A DNA stretch of 64,000 bases from Raineya orbicola (GTDB taxonomy: Bacteria > Bacteroidota > Bacteroidia > Cytophagales > Thermonemataceae), in contig NZ_NKXO01000017.1 of the NCBI RefSeq assembly GCF_002843425.1, forward strand, positions 1 through 64,000, read 5' to 3'. Both the position numbers and the translations under genes were made by a program. Positions 26,532 to 35,686 of this stretch are shown here, piece after piece (the stretch's first letter is position 1; every line of letters begins with the position of its first letter). The notes under the pieces are model-generated. The model worked only from the letters and a program-made list of their open reading frames with translations. It ran no database searches and was not told the DNA's origin.

Positions 26532-26777
26532 CTATTTTTGATATTTGGCATAAATTTTATCAATTGCAGACGCCAACTTGCGGTCTTTTTCGGTAACGAT
26601 ATTGCCTGCATCGTGAGTGGTAAGGGCAATTTCTACTTTATTATACACATTAGCCCACCAAGGGTGATGGTTCATTTGTTCGGCAAGCAGGGCTACTTGC
26701 GTCATAAAGGCAAAGGCTTCCGAAAAATCAGAAAACTCAAATTTTGCCCGAAGTTCGTTATTTTGTTCTTGCCACAT
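26532..26777 (-). CDS. Pterin-4a-carbinolamine dehydratase
   Basis: An 81-residue protein that dehydrates 4a-hydroxytetrahydrobiopterin, recycling the cofactor of aromatic amino acid hydroxylases. The family signature is complete: [15 protein letters not shown] and [14 protein letters not shown], with the paired His residues of the active site. The start at ATG 26777 gives [18 protein letters not shown], the normal N terminus; a GTG at 26810 would overlap lysS by 13 nt. It follows lysS with 20 nt between, likely in one transcript. Confidence 0.93.
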   Translation of the reverse strand: MWQEQNNELRAKFEFSDFSEAFAFMTQVALLAEQMNHHPWWANVYNKVEIALTTHDAGNIVTEKDRKLASAIDKIYAKYQK

Positions 26778-26797
26778 ATACACAAAATTTTGTTTTT

Positions 26798-28531
26798 TTA
26801 ACTTAACCACGAGGCTACTTCTTCTTTGGTAGGATTTTTGACATTATCCAACTTCATTTTCTTTCGCATTCCACAAATATCATTGAAAAGTTTATTGACT
26901 TCATATTTTTTAAGTTCCTCAATGGTGAGAATACCCATTTTTTGCAAAATAGGTACAAGTTCTTCCCTGATGCCCAAAGCGGTGTAATCTTCTATTTTAG
27001 CCATTTGAGGCTTTTTTTCAGGACGCATTTGCGGGAAAAATATTACTTCTTGAATAGAGGGCTGGTTGGTCATTATCATTGTGAGCCTATCAATGCCGAT
27101 GCCAATACCTGCCGTAGGGGGCATACCATATTCCAAAGCTCGTAAGAAATCTTCGTCCATTGCCATAGCTTCCTCATCACCTCTTTCGGCAAGGCGAAGT
27201 TGCTCTTCAAAGCGTTCTCGTTGGTCAATGGGGTCGTTAAGTTCGGAATAGGCATTGCAGATTTCTTTGCCATTACAAATGACCTCAAAACGCTCTACCA
27301 AACCTGCCTTACTGCGATGTTTTTTAGTTAGTGGCGACATTTCCACGGGGTAATCTAAAATAAAAGTAGGCTGAATGAGGTGAGGCTCAACTTTTTCACC
27401 AAAAATTTCATCAATGAGCTTTGCTTTTCCCATAGAGTCATCTACCTCAATTCCCATTTTTTGGGCTTCTTGAGCAAGTTCGCTTTCAGAAAGTTTTTCA
27501 ATATCTAAACCTGTAAATTGCAAAATGATTTCTTGCATTGTATAACGCTTCCAAGGGCGTTTGAAGTCAATGATATGCTCACCTACGCGTACCTGCGTAG
27601 TACCGTGTAAGTCCAAAGCGACTTTTTCAATCATTGCCTCAACGGTATCAGCCATCCAGTTGTAATCTTTGTAAGCAACGTAAATTTCTACTTGTGTAAA
27701 TTCAGGGTTGTGAAAACGGCTCATACCTTCGTTGCGGAAATCTTTGGCAAATTCAAAAACCCCTTCAAAACCACCTACAATAAGTCTTTTGAGGTAAAGC
27801 TCGTTAGCAATACGCAAGTAGAGCGTCATATCCAGTGTATTGTGGTGCGTGATAAAAGGACGAGCCGCCGCACCGCCGTGAATAGGTTGCAGAATAGGCG
27901 TTTCTACTTCCAAGTAGCCTCTTTCTTGCAAAAATTGCCGAATAGAATTAACCAGTTTTGAGCGTTTAATGAAAATATCTTTTACGTGAGGATTAACAAT
28001 TAAATCTACATAACGTTGGCGGTAACGTTGTTCGGGGTCGGTGAAGGCGTCGTAGGTTTTTACATTGCCTTGCTCATCTTTTACTTCTTTTACGATAGGC
28101 AAAGGGTGCAAAGATTTGCAGAGCAATTTGAAACTTTTGACGTGTATGGTTATTTCACCTGTTTTGGTGGTAAAGACAAAACCTTGTACGCCAATAATAT
28201 CGCCAATATCCAAAAGTTTTTTGAAAACCGTATTATAGAGGGTTTTATCTTCGGTGGGGCAAATATCGTCCCTTTGTACATAAATCTGTATTCTACCTGT
28301 GGAGTCTTGCAGTTCGGCAAAAGAAGCCGAGCCCATAATCCGAAAACTCATCAGCCTACCTGCAAGAGATACCGCTTGATATTTTTCGGGTTGTTGAGGA
28401 AAGTTTTGCAAAATTTCTTGGGCATATGCCGTAACTTCAAAAGTTTCGGCGGGGTAGGGGTCTATGCCCATTTTCATCAGTTCCTCCCGTTTCTGACGTC
28501 TCAAAATTTCTTGTTCGCTTAAATTTTGCAT
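26798..28531 (-). CDS. lysS: Lysyl-tRNA synthetase, class II
   Basis: LysS charges tRNA-Lys. The 577-residue protein has an N-terminal OB-fold anticodon-binding domain ([23 protein letters not shown]) and then the class II core: motif 1 around [17 protein letters not shown], motif 2 with [15 protein letters not shown], and motif 3 [15 protein letters not shown]-terminal extension of about 75 residues after the core ([20 protein letters not shown] ... EEVASWLS) is a helical tail seen in Bacteroidota LysS. It heads a minus-strand cluster with the pterin dehydratase and crotonase. Confidence 0.97.
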   Translation of the reverse strand: MQNLSEQEILRRQKREELMKMGIDPYPAETFEVTAYAQEILQNFPQQPEKYQAVSLAGRLMSFRIMGSASFAELQDSTGRIQIYVQRDDICPTEDKTLYNTVFKKLLDIGDIIGVQGFVFTTKTGEITIHVKSFKLLCKSLHPLPIVKEVKDEQGNVKTYDAFTDPEQRYRQRYVDLIVNPHVKDIFIKRSKLVNSIRQFLQERGYLEVETPILQPIHGGAAARPFITHHNTLDMTLYLRIANELYLKRLIVGGFEGVFEFAKDFRNEGMSRFHNPEFTQVEIYVAYKDYNWMADTVEAMIEKVALDLHGTTQVRVGEHIIDFKRPWKRYTMQEIILQFTGLDIEKLSESELAQEAQKMGIEVDDSMGKAKLIDEIFGEKVEPHLIQPTFILDYPVEMSPLTKKHRSKAGLVERFEVICNGKEICNAYSELNDPIDQRERFEEQLRLAERGDEEAMAMDEDFLRALEYGMPPTAGIGIGIDRLTMIMTNQPSIQEVIFFPQMRPEKKPQMAKIEDYTALGIREELVPILQKMGILTIEELKKYEVNKLFNDICGMRKKMKLDNVKNPTKEEVASWLS

Positions 28532-28632
28532 AGCTTGATTTAGAAAATTAAGTTTTGCTCTTGTTTTAGGCTAAATAAAAACAAGACTGCAAATTTTGAA
28601 AAAATGTTTGGAAAAAGCAAAATCTATTGCAG

Positions 28633-29829
28633 TTACGAAGGTAAAAGTAAGGAAGAATCTCCGTAGCTTAAAAATCGGTAGTTGTTTTGTAGAGCGTGTT
28701 GGTAGATTTTTCGCCAGTCATTGCCTACAAATGCGGCTATAAGTAAAATAAGCGTAGTTTGTGGCATATGAAAATTAGTAATTAGTCCCTTGCAGACCTT
28801 GAAATCATAACTTGGGTAAATATAAATTTCTGTGCTTCCTTGCAGTTCGTTTATTTGGTGTTGCTGCATAAGTTCTTTGATAGCTTGTAGAGCTTCCTGC
28901 AAAGGGGGGTGTTGAGAGACGGGTATTTGATAAGGAACTTGTTGCTTTATATGCAAAATAGGAGAGTGGCTTTTTCCTAAAATAATTTCTGTTCCGAACC
29001 AGTACAAACTTTCAAGCGTACGCATTGAGGTTGTACCCACAGGGATAATATTTTTATGAACATTGTTTATTAAATTTTCAATATTTTGTAATGAAACTAT
29101 TAAACGTTCTGAATGTATTTTATGTTCTTGAAAATTAGCCACTTTAATAGGTTGAAATGTTCCTGCTCCAACGTGTAAAGTAAGAAAATCATAAGAGATA
29201 TTTTTATTTTTGAGATTTTCAAAGACATTTTCAGTAAAGTGCAAACTTGCCGTAGGGGCGGCAACAGCTCCTTCTTTCAGAGCAAAAATAGTTTGGTAAC
29301 GCTCCTTATCTTTTTCGCTTACTTCTCTTTTAATGTAAGGAGGTAAAGGAATTTTACCTAAACATTCTAAAATTTCAGCGAAACTAACTTTTTCATTTTC
29401 CCACTCAAAGAGCACTCGGTTTTCGCTTACAAGTGAGCATTTAAGGCTTAATTCTTCTTTTCTGATAGTGATAGGAACTTCAATAGCATCTTTGAAACGT
29501 TTTTTATTACCAATCATACATTCCCATAAGCATCGCCTACGAGCCTGCATAGCTATGGTTACAAGGCTATGAGGTTCTACGGGTTCAAGCAAGAAAATTT
29601 CAATCCACGCTCCCGAAGATTTTTGCAAAAGCAAACGAGCAGGAATAACTTTGGTATTGTTAAAAACTAAAAAGCTATTTTGGGGTAAAATTTGAGGCAA
29701 TTCGTAGAAAATATGGTCGGCAATAGTGCCTTTATTGTAAAATAGCAACTTGGCTTGGTCGCGTAGGGGTAAAGGCTCTTGGGCTATAAGTTCAGGGGGT
29801 AAGTGGTAGTCAAAGTCAGAAAGTTGCAT
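28633..29829 (-). CDS. QueA-family paralog (S-adenosylmethionine:tRNA ribosyltransferase-isomerase-like)
   Basis: A 398-residue member of the QueA family, longer than and quite different from the typical QueA encoded at 55138. It keeps family blocks: LSDFDYHLPPELIAQEPLP, FNNTKVIPARL, RYQTIFALKEGAVAAPTASLHFT, LTLHVGAGTFQPI, PVGTTSMRTLES and NFHMPQTTLILLIAAF. QueA adds the epoxycyclopentane ring to preQ1 in tRNA during queuosine synthesis. Because a second, more canonical gene is present, this one may have a changed substrate. The most divergent part is about residues 95-165 and an insert after the TSMRTLES block. Confidence 0.82.
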   Translation of the reverse strand: MQLSDFDYHLPPELIAQEPLPLRDQAKLLFYNKGTIADHIFYELPQILPQNSFLVFNNTKVIPARLLLQKSSGAWIEIFLLEPVEPHSLVTIAMQARRRCLWECMIGNKKRFKDAIEVPITIRKEELSLKCSLVSENRVLFEWENEKVSFAEILECLGKIPLPPYIKREVSEKDKERYQTIFALKEGAVAAPTASLHFTENVFENLKNKNISYDFLTLHVGAGTFQPIKVANFQEHKIHSERLIVSLQNIENLINNVHKNIIPVGTTSMRTLESLYWFGTEIILGKSHSPILHIKQQVPYQIPVSQHPPLQEALQAIKELMQQHQINELQGSTEIYIYPSYDFKVCKGLITNFHMPQTTLILLIAAFVGNDWRKIYQHALQNNYRFLSYGDSSLLLPS

Positions 29830-29860
29830 TGGTAGAACATTTTAGTTAAGGGTAGCATAG

Positions 29861-29895
29861 AAAAAATGCAGATACGCACTGATGTACATATCTGC
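29861..29895 (-). terminator. Terminator of the zinc-ribbon coiled-coil gene
   Basis: Read on the minus strand, GCAGATA (29889-29895) pairs with TATCTGC (29868-29874) with a 14-nt loop, followed by six T residues (A-run 29861-29866 on plus). It lies after the stop of the coiled-coil gene and before the QueA-like gene. Confidence 0.6.
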
Positions 29896-29928
29896 TGTAT
29901 AATTTTCGGAATTAGCAGGTGAGAGCGA

Positions 29929-30729
29929 TTATGCTTCCTCAGAAATTTTTTTCAGTCCTTTTTTGCGAGTAGTTTTTTCTTCTGCTACTTGTTGTATTTC
30001 TTCTACACCTGCCAAAATTCTTCCACAATGTTCGCAAACAATAATTTTTTTTCTTTCGCGAATATCTACCTGTCTTTGAGGAGGTACCATACTATAACAA
30101 CCGCCACAGGCATCTCTTCGTACAAGAACTACTGCCAAGCCATTAGAGGAGTTTTTGCGAATTTTCTCATAAGAAACAAGCAAACGTTCATCAATCTGAT
30201 TTTTTTGCTTTTCTCTTTGAATCAAAAGATTTTTTTCATCTTCTTCGCTCTCTTCAATGAGTTGGGTAAGTTCTTTCTGTTTCTCTTCTAAAAACTTTTT
30301 ACGCTCTGTGAGGGTCTTTTTTACGTTTTCAATTTCAGCTTTTTTAGCATCAATTTTCTCTTTGGCTTCTTTGGTTTTTTTGTCGCATAGTATAATTTCT
30401 AGCTCTTCGGATTCTATTTCTTTGGCAAGGGCTTCGTATTCGCGGTTATTCTTTACATTCATTTGTTGCCCTTTGTATTTATCAATGAGCTTTTCAGCTT
30501 CTTTTTTGCGATTTTTCATTTCGTTGATAACCTGTTCCCACTCCTTGATTTGCTCCTCAAATCGCTGTATGCGTGTCTGATAACCAGCAATTTCATCTTC
30601 AAGGTCTTGTACTTCATTGGGCAAATCCCCACGCAAGCGTTTTATGCTATCCAGTTCGCTATCAATTTTTTGCAACTTCAAAAGAGCTTCTAATTTTTGC
30701 TCAATGCTTTTTTCTGCTATTTGTGCCAT
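29929..30729 (-). CDS. Coiled-coil protein with C4 zinc ribbon (CT398-like)
   Basis: A 266-residue protein. Residues about 8-190 form long charged helices, mostly coiled coil (DLEDEIAGYQTRIQRFEEQI and onward). The C-terminal part carries a C4 zinc ribbon: CGGCYSMVPP and, after 21 residues, CEHCGRIL. This arrangement is the widespread CT398/DUF164 family, of which some members interact with secretion or RNA polymerase components; the function in Bacteroidota is not established. It follows the Nif3-family gene by 31 nt on the same strand, a frequent gene pair in this phylum. Confidence 0.85.
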   Translation of the reverse strand: MAQIAEKSIEQKLEALLKLQKIDSELDSIKRLRGDLPNEVQDLEDEIAGYQTRIQRFEEQIKEWEQVINEMKNRKKEAEKLIDKYKGQQMNVKNNREYEALAKEIESEELEIILCDKKTKEAKEKIDAKKAEIENVKKTLTERKKFLEEKQKELTQLIEESEEDEKNLLIQREKQKNQIDERLLVSYEKIRKNSSNGLAVVLVRRDACGGCYSMVPPQRQVDIRERKKIIVCEHCGRILAGVEEIQQVAEEKTTRKKGLKKISEEA

Positions 30730-30760
30730 ACAAATTGGGATTTCGTTTCAAACCGCAAAT

Positions 30761-31858
30761 TTAGAAAAAATAATCAATAGGATTGGTAGAAATTTGAGAA
30801 ATTTTTAATGGAATATGAGGATTTTTTTCTTGTAAAATTTTTGTGATTAGATTTTTGGTAAAAACTTCGCTTTCGTAGTGTCCGATATCTGCAAGCAAAA
30901 TTTGCCCATCAGCATCAAAGAATTCGTGATACTTGATATCTGCGGTAATAAAAACATCTGCTTTTTGTGCAATAGCTTTTTTGAGTAAAAAGAAACCACT
31001 TCCACCACATAAGGCTACTTTTTGAATTGGCTTTCCGAGTAAAGCGGTGTGCTTAATGACTTTCAGATTCATTTTTTCTTTCAAATAACCCAAAAAATCT
31101 TTTTCGGTCATTGGATTTTCTAACATTCCTATCGCTCCCGCTCCTATTTCCTGATTTTCATTTTCCAAGAGGTGCAAATAGTAAGCAATTTCCTCGTAAG
31201 GGTGAGCTTTGCGTAGTGCTTTGAAAATATCATTTTTGGCGTGAGCAGGTAAAATTACTTCCAACCTTGTTTCGGGGGCTTGCTCCAAATAGCCTTGCGT
31301 ACCTGCAAAAGGATTAGCTTTTTCGTTGGGGCGATAGGTACCCATACCTTCCAAACGAAAACTACAATCTTGATAATTACCGATTTGACCTGCCCCTGCT
31401 TGCCAAAGTGCTTCTAAAACCTTTTGTGCGTAATCGGGTGGGCAAAAAGTTGTGAGTTTGTACAGATTTTGCGTAGTGGGTGCTAAAACTTTTATATTTT
31501 TCAAACCCAAAATAGAGGCAATGTGGAAACTTACACCATTTTGTACATTATCCAGATTGGTATGAATGGCATACAGAGCGATATTTTGCCGAATAGCTTT
31601 GATAAGTACTCTTTCAACATAATTTTTGCCTGTAAAAGTTTTCAAAGGCTTGAAAACGATAGGGTGATGGGCTACTATGAGATTACAATTTGCACGAATA
31701 GCCTCGTCTAAAATGGCTTCTGTGATATCTAAACTTATCAAGATGCCTGTAATGTTTGCTTCCAAATTACCATAAATCAGACCTGCATTATCATAGCTTT
31801 CTTGATAAATAGTGGGTGCAAAACCTTCCAAGAGGTTTATTACTTCTCTGATTTGCAT
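30761..31858 (-). CDS. Nif3-like dinuclear metal centre protein
   Basis: A 365-residue Nif3/YqfO-type protein, assembling as a hexamer with a two-metal centre in each subunit. The metal ligands are visible in IVAHHPIVFKPLKTF near the N terminus and in DIKYHEFFDADGQ and ADIGHYESE near the C terminus. The middle part (about 125-240) is the extra PII-like insert found in longer members. YqfO-type proteins have been linked to folate (GTP cyclohydrolase) chemistry and to metal handling, but the physiological role is unsettled. It is divergent from the SiaC-like gene. Confidence 0.9.
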   Translation of the reverse strand: MQIREVINLLEGFAPTIYQESYDNAGLIYGNLEANITGILISLDITEAILDEAIRANCNLIVAHHPIVFKPLKTFTGKNYVERVLIKAIRQNIALYAIHTNLDNVQNGVSFHIASILGLKNIKVLAPTTQNLYKLTTFCPPDYAQKVLEALWQAGAGQIGNYQDCSFRLEGMGTYRPNEKANPFAGTQGYLEQAPETRLEVILPAHAKNDIFKALRKAHPYEEIAYYLHLLENENQEIGAGAIGMLENPMTEKDFLGYLKEKMNLKVIKHTALLGKPIQKVALCGGSGFFLLKKAIAQKADVFITADIKYHEFFDADGQILLADIGHYESEVFTKNLITKILQEKNPHIPLKISQISTNPIDYFF

Positions 31859-31911
31859 AAAGCCAAACTTTAAGTTTTGAAAAAAGATGTAATTTTTCTT
31901 TGCTTTTTGCA

Positions 31912-31942
31912 GTTGCTTGAAAATAAAATTTTATTAGCTTTG
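31912..31942 (+). promoter_or_regulatory. Promoter of the SiaC-like gene
   Basis: TAGCTTTG at 31935-31942 matches the -7 consensus exactly. GTTG at 31912-31915 stands 19 nt upstream as the -33 element. ATG 31981 is about 32 nt after the predicted start of transcription. Confidence 0.6.
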
Positions 31943-31980
31943 CAAAAATAGAAAATTTTACTTCTGCAAATTGCCTTGCT

Positions 31981-32367
31981 ATGGAAAACTTAATAATTAA
32001 GGCTACCGAACAAACTGCTGATGTAGTGCTTAATGCCAATGAAGGAAAAATTGAGTTTTCGGGGGTTTCTATACCCGAGGATTCTTACTCCTTCTTTACG
32101 CCTATTTTGCGATGGCTTGATGCATACATCGAAAAAGCACCTGCTAAAACAATAGCGACTTTCAACATAATGTATTGCAACACTAGTTCCTCAATGTATA
32201 TTTCCGAAATTTTGCGAAAACTTCGCAAACTCAAATCCACGGGCAGAGAAGTAGAAATACATTGGTACTACGAAGAAGACGATGATGATATGCGTTTGCT
32301 TGGAGAAGATTTCAAACGAATCAGCCAATTGAACTTTAAGATTTTGGTTGCTCCTTCGGCTATTTGA
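31981..32367 (+). CDS. SiaC-family regulatory phosphoprotein (DUF1987)
   Basis: A 128-residue single-domain protein of the DUF1987/SiaC family. The family pattern is clear: GKIEFSGVSIPEDSYSFFTPI, a strand TIATFNIMYCNTSSSMYI containing the Ser/Thr cluster phosphorylated in SiaC, then EIHWYYEEDDDDM. In Pseudomonas, SiaC is controlled by a kinase SiaB and phosphatase SiaA and acts on a diguanylate cyclase. Here no kinase or phosphatase gene is adjacent, so partners must be elsewhere. Its end overlaps the end of the convergent acyl-CoA synthetase gene by 8 nt. Confidence 0.85.
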   Translation: MENLIIKATEQTADVVLNANEGKIEFSGVSIPEDSYSFFTPILRWLDAYIEKAPAKTIATFNIMYCNTSSSMYISEILRKLRKLKSTGREVEIHWYYEEDDDDMRLLGEDFKRISQLNFKILVAPSAI

Positions 32368-33844
32368 GTAGTTTTTTGAGTTCAGGTTTTATTACTTTTC
32401 CCATAGCATTGCGAGGAAAATCCTCTACAAAAAGAACCTTGGAAGGGATTTTATAGTATGCAAGGATTTCTTTCAGCCAGTTTTTCAAAGAGGTTTCATC
32501 AAGCTCCTTATTTTTAGCAATAACAAAACCTACAATTTTTTCGCCTTTATCATCATCGGAGATGCCTATTACTGCACAATCGCTAATTTGTGGGTGTTGG
32601 CGTAAGGTTTCCTCAATTTCAATAGCTGAAACCTTGTATCCTGCGGTCTTGATAATATCCGTAGATTTTCTGCCTAAAATTTTGTAGTAGCCCTCGTCAT
32701 CTTTCAGGGCTATATCACCTGTTCTAAAAAAGCCATCAGCAGTAAAACATTCAGCAGTGGCTTGTTCTTTTTTCCAGTAACCCACAAACACGTTATCTCC
32801 TTTTACTTGAATTTCACCTGCTTCGCCTTGTGGTACTGGTTGGTTGTTGTCATCAACCAAACGTATTTGAATATCAGGTAAGGGCAAACCTACCGAGCCT
32901 GCTTTTCGTTTTCCGTGCAAGGGGTTACTGATAGCCATACCTATTTCGCTCATTCCATAGCGTTCTAATAGAAAATGCCCACTGATGTTTTTCCATTCCT
33001 CTAAAATACTTACAGGTAAAGCCGCCGAACCCGAAATCATTAGCCTCATAGATTTACAGGCATTTTGCATAGCGATTTTTTCAGTTTCGCTGGCTTTATG
33101 CCATTCGGCAATGAGGCGGTTGTAGATAGTAGGCACTGCCATAAAAACCGAAAATACTTCTTTTTGCCACATTTGCCAAACTATTTGAGCTTCAAATTTA
33201 GGCAAAAAAACAACCTCCGCACCTGCATACAAAGCACATTGTAAAGCATTAACGATGCCGTGAATATGATGTAGTGGAAGTACGTGTAAAATTTTATCGT
33301 TTTCTTTCCATTCCCAAGCTTTTACAAGGGTTTCAATCTGAAAAGCCAGATTTTTGTGTGTAAGTATTACACCCTTGGGCTTGCCTGTGGTGCCAGAGGT
33401 ATAAATCATTAAGGCAGGGTTTTCTAAATGTACTTTGGGTAGAGCAGAAAAACCTTGTAAATTTTCTGAACGATATTCAATTTCTTGCCAAGTAAGACTT
33501 GGTACGGAAAAGTTTTCGGAAGTAAATTGATTGTGTAAGATTACCAAAGAAGCCTCACTATCCTGAATAAAATATTCCATTTCTGCCTTGGGGTGAAGTG
33601 GCGAAAGTGGTACGGCGATTCCTCCTGCCAGCCATATACCCCATTGTACTGCTACGTACTCCTTGCAAGAAGGAAATAAATAGGCAATTCTCGCACCTTG
33701 CAAAGAATTAGTGTGTAGTTGGTGCATCAAAAAGTAAGCTACTTTTTGAGCATTTTCATAAAGCTCTTGATACGTATAATGCCCTTTTTCATCGCAAAGT
33801 GCGATTTTAGAGCCAAATTTGGAAGTTTCTTGAAACCAAAGCAT
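32360..33844 (-). CDS. AMP-binding acyl-CoA synthetase/ligase
   Basis: A 494-residue adenylate-forming enzyme that activates a carboxylic acid to acyl-AMP and then to the CoA thioester. The phosphate loop is YTSGTTGKPKGV. The motif YGMSEIG, the FFRTGDIA hinge region and the C-terminal catalytic lysine in NAMGKVIKPELK are all present. Overall features fit medium- or long-chain acyl-CoA ligases of the CaiC/MenE-like type; the exact acid cannot be read from sequence. It would feed acyl-CoA to the dehydrogenase and crotonases of this region. It is divergent from the FMN-binding protein gene. Confidence 0.88.
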   Translation of the reverse strand: MLWFQETSKFGSKIALCDEKGHYTYQELYENAQKVAYFLMHQLHTNSLQGARIAYLFPSCKEYVAVQWGIWLAGGIAVPLSPLHPKAEMEYFIQDSEASLVILHNQFTSENFSVPSLTWQEIEYRSENLQGFSALPKVHLENPALMIYTSGTTGKPKGVILTHKNLAFQIETLVKAWEWKENDKILHVLPLHHIHGIVNALQCALYAGAEVVFLPKFEAQIVWQMWQKEVFSVFMAVPTIYNRLIAEWHKASETEKIAMQNACKSMRLMISGSAALPVSILEEWKNISGHFLLERYGMSEIGMAISNPLHGKRKAGSVGLPLPDIQIRLVDDNNQPVPQGEAGEIQVKGDNVFVGYWKKEQATAECFTADGFFRTGDIALKDDEGYYKILGRKSTDIIKTAGYKVSAIEIEETLRQHPQISDCAVIGISDDDKGEKIVGFVIAKNKELDETSLKNWLKEILAYYKIPSKVLFVEDFPRNAMGKVIKPELKKLLK

Positions 33845-33921
33845 TTGATATAAAATCTTTGTATCACAAAGTTAAGCACTTTGAATGTTACGAAAAAATG
33901 TTTTTTCAAAACTGATAAAAA

Positions 33922-33952
33922 TTTGCTTTATACGGAATTTTTTGTATTTTCA
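33922..33952 (+). promoter_or_regulatory. Candidate promoter of the FMN-binding protein gene
   Basis: TTTG at 33922-33925 and TATTTTCA at 33945-33952 are 19 nt apart, a near match to the consensus. Transcription would start just before the ATG pair at 33972/33978, making the longer in-frame reading from 33885 unlikely. Confidence 0.45.
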
Positions 33953-33971
33953 GACCGCACCTAAAATTCGT

Positions 33972-35576
33972 ATGCTTATGGAAAAAATTTCTGAATGGAT
34001 TGAAAAAATTATTCAGTGGGAGGAGTGGAGCTTACATTTCTTGTGGCTTCTTATCCCCATAATCCTGATTTATATGCTTATCAGCGACCTAACGAACAAG
34101 GCTCAAACCATCAAACGCAATTTTCCCGTGATAGGCAGGTTGCGGTATTTGTTGGAATCTATTGGTCCTGAACTTCGGCAATATATTGTGGCTAATAACA
34201 GAGAAGAACTACCTTTCAATCGTAGTGAGCGGTCTTGGGTGTATGCCTCTTCCAAACAACAAAACAACTTAGAGGGCTTTGGTACAGATAAAGACCTTTA
34301 TGCCGCAGGACACGTGTTTATCAATCCAGCTCTTTTTGCCTATCGTATGCCAGAAGACCACCCTAATCGTAAAGACCCTTATTTTGTGCCTTGTGCCAAA
34401 GTAATGGGACTTTACAACAAACGCAAACGCCCTTTTAGACCTTACTCTATTATCAATATTTCGGCGATGAGCTATGGTTCGCTTTCTAAAAATGCCGTAC
34501 AAGCGATGAATTTAGGAGCGAAAATGGTTGGTTGCTATCATAATACAGGTGAAGGTGGGCTTTCGCCTTATCATTCCAACGGAGCAGATGTAATTTTCCA
34601 TTTCGGTACAGGGTATTTTGGTGTGAGAGATGAAAAAGGAAATTTCTCAATGCAAAAAATGGTGGAGTTAGTTGAAAAAAATCCTTTTATCAGAGCTATT
34701 GAAATCAAACTTTCACAAGGAGCTAAACCGGGTAAAGGAGGAATTTTGCCCGGGAAAAAAGTAACTGAGGAAATTGCCCAAGTAAGAGGTTTGAAAGTGG
34801 GTGAAGATGCTATTTCGCCTGCTTATCATAAATCATTTAGCAATGTTCCTGAATTATTAGATTTTATTGAAAATATCGCTGAAAAAACAGGGTTGCCTGT
34901 AGGTTTCAAAGCCGCCGTTGGGAAAATGGAAATGTGGGAGGAACTAGCAGATTTAATGCTCAAAACAGGAAAAGGACCTGATTTTATCACTATTGACGGA
35001 GGCGAAGGGGGAACGGGTGCCGCTCCTCACTCTTTTTCTGCTCACGTTTCTTTGCCTTTTATTTTTGCTTTTACAGAAGTTTATAAAGTATTTCAGAAGA
35101 GAGGACTTACAGACCGAATTGTTTTCATTGCATCAGGCAAACTAGGGTTTCCTGCTAAGGCTCTTATGGCTTTCGCTTTGGGGGCAGATTGCATACACGT
35201 AGCACGTGAGGCGATGCTTTCTATAGGTTGCATTCAGGCACAAGTTTGCCATACCAATCGTTGCCCCGCAGGGGTGGCTACACAAAACAAATGGCTTATG
35301 GGAGGATTAGACCCCGCTCTCAAATCTGTTCGTTTTGCTAATTACATCAAAACTTTTCGGAAAGAAGTTTTGGAAATTGCCCACGCTTGCGGCTATGAGC
35401 ATCCTTGCCAAATGACTATGCACGATGTAGAGGTAGGTATGGGGGTAAGCGAAAGCACTAAAACACTTTTTGATAATTTCGGATACGAAAAAACGCCTGT
35501 TGCTTTCACGAGTGTAGCAGATTTGATGAATTGCCCATATTTGGGAAGCCCACCTCAAAAAATTAACTTTAAATAA
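33972..35576 (+). CDS. FMN-binding glutamate-synthase-family protein, membrane-anchored
   Basis: A 534-residue protein with one N-terminal transmembrane helix (LHFLWLLIPIILIYMLI) followed by the FMN-binding barrel of the glutamate synthase large subunit. Family blocks are SIINISAMSYGSLSKNAV, GCYHNTGEGGLSPYH, IEIKLSQGAKPGKGG, ITIDGGEGGTGAAP and the Cys-rich end CIQAQVCHTNRCPAGVATQ, which corresponds to the iron-sulfur ligands of GltB. It lacks the amidotransferase domain of true glutamate synthase. The reaction is not established for this stand-alone group. Start is taken at the first of two nearby ATG codons; the second (33978) is equally possible. Confidence 0.87.
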   Translation: MLMEKISEWIEKIIQWEEWSLHFLWLLIPIILIYMLISDLTNKAQTIKRNFPVIGRLRYLLESIGPELRQYIVANNREELPFNRSERSWVYASSKQQNNLEGFGTDKDLYAAGHVFINPALFAYRMPEDHPNRKDPYFVPCAKVMGLYNKRKRPFRPYSIINISAMSYGSLSKNAVQAMNLGAKMVGCYHNTGEGGLSPYHSNGADVIFHFGTGYFGVRDEKGNFSMQKMVELVEKNPFIRAIEIKLSQGAKPGKGGILPGKKVTEEIAQVRGLKVGEDAISPAYHKSFSNVPELLDFIENIAEKTGLPVGFKAAVGKMEMWEELADLMLKTGKGPDFITIDGGEGGTGAAPHSFSAHVSLPFIFAFTEVYKVFQKRGLTDRIVFIASGKLGFPAKALMAFALGADCIHVAREAMLSIGCIQAQVCHTNRCPAGVATQNKWLMGGLDPALKSVRFANYIKTFRKEVLEIAHACGYEHPCQMTMHDVEVGMGVSESTKTLFDNFGYEKTPVAFTSVADLMNCPYLGSPPQKINFK

Positions 35577-35586
35577 TTTATCAGCA

Positions 35587-35613
35587 GGCAAGCTCGTTGG
35601 GGCTTGTCTTTTT
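35587..35613 (+). terminator. Terminator after the FMN-binding protein gene
   Basis: GGCAAGC (35587-35593) pairs with GCTTGTC (35602-35608) with one G-T wobble, followed by five T residues. It sits 11 nt after the stop codon and before the guaA promoter. Confidence 0.7.
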
Positions 35614-35633
35614 CTTGAAAGTCTAAAAAATCA

Positions 35634-35665
35634 TTTTAATCTTGGCTTAATTTATTGTATCTTTG
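35634..35665 (+). promoter_or_regulatory. Promoter of guaA
   Basis: TATCTTTG at 35658-35665 is an exact -7 element; TTTT at 35634-35637 lies 20 nt upstream in the -33 position. The in-frame TTG at 35663 lies inside this element, so ATG 35687 is the likely start of guaA. Confidence 0.6.
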
Positions 35666-35686
35666 CCGTCCCAACTTAATATTACA

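Noticed and set aside
33885-33971. Upstream extension of the FMN-binding protein
   Set aside because: It covers the promoter elements at 33922-33952 and adds residues unlike the family.
35663-35686. TTG start of guaA eight codons upstream
   Set aside because: It lies inside the TATCTTTG -7 element, so the ATG at 35687 is used.
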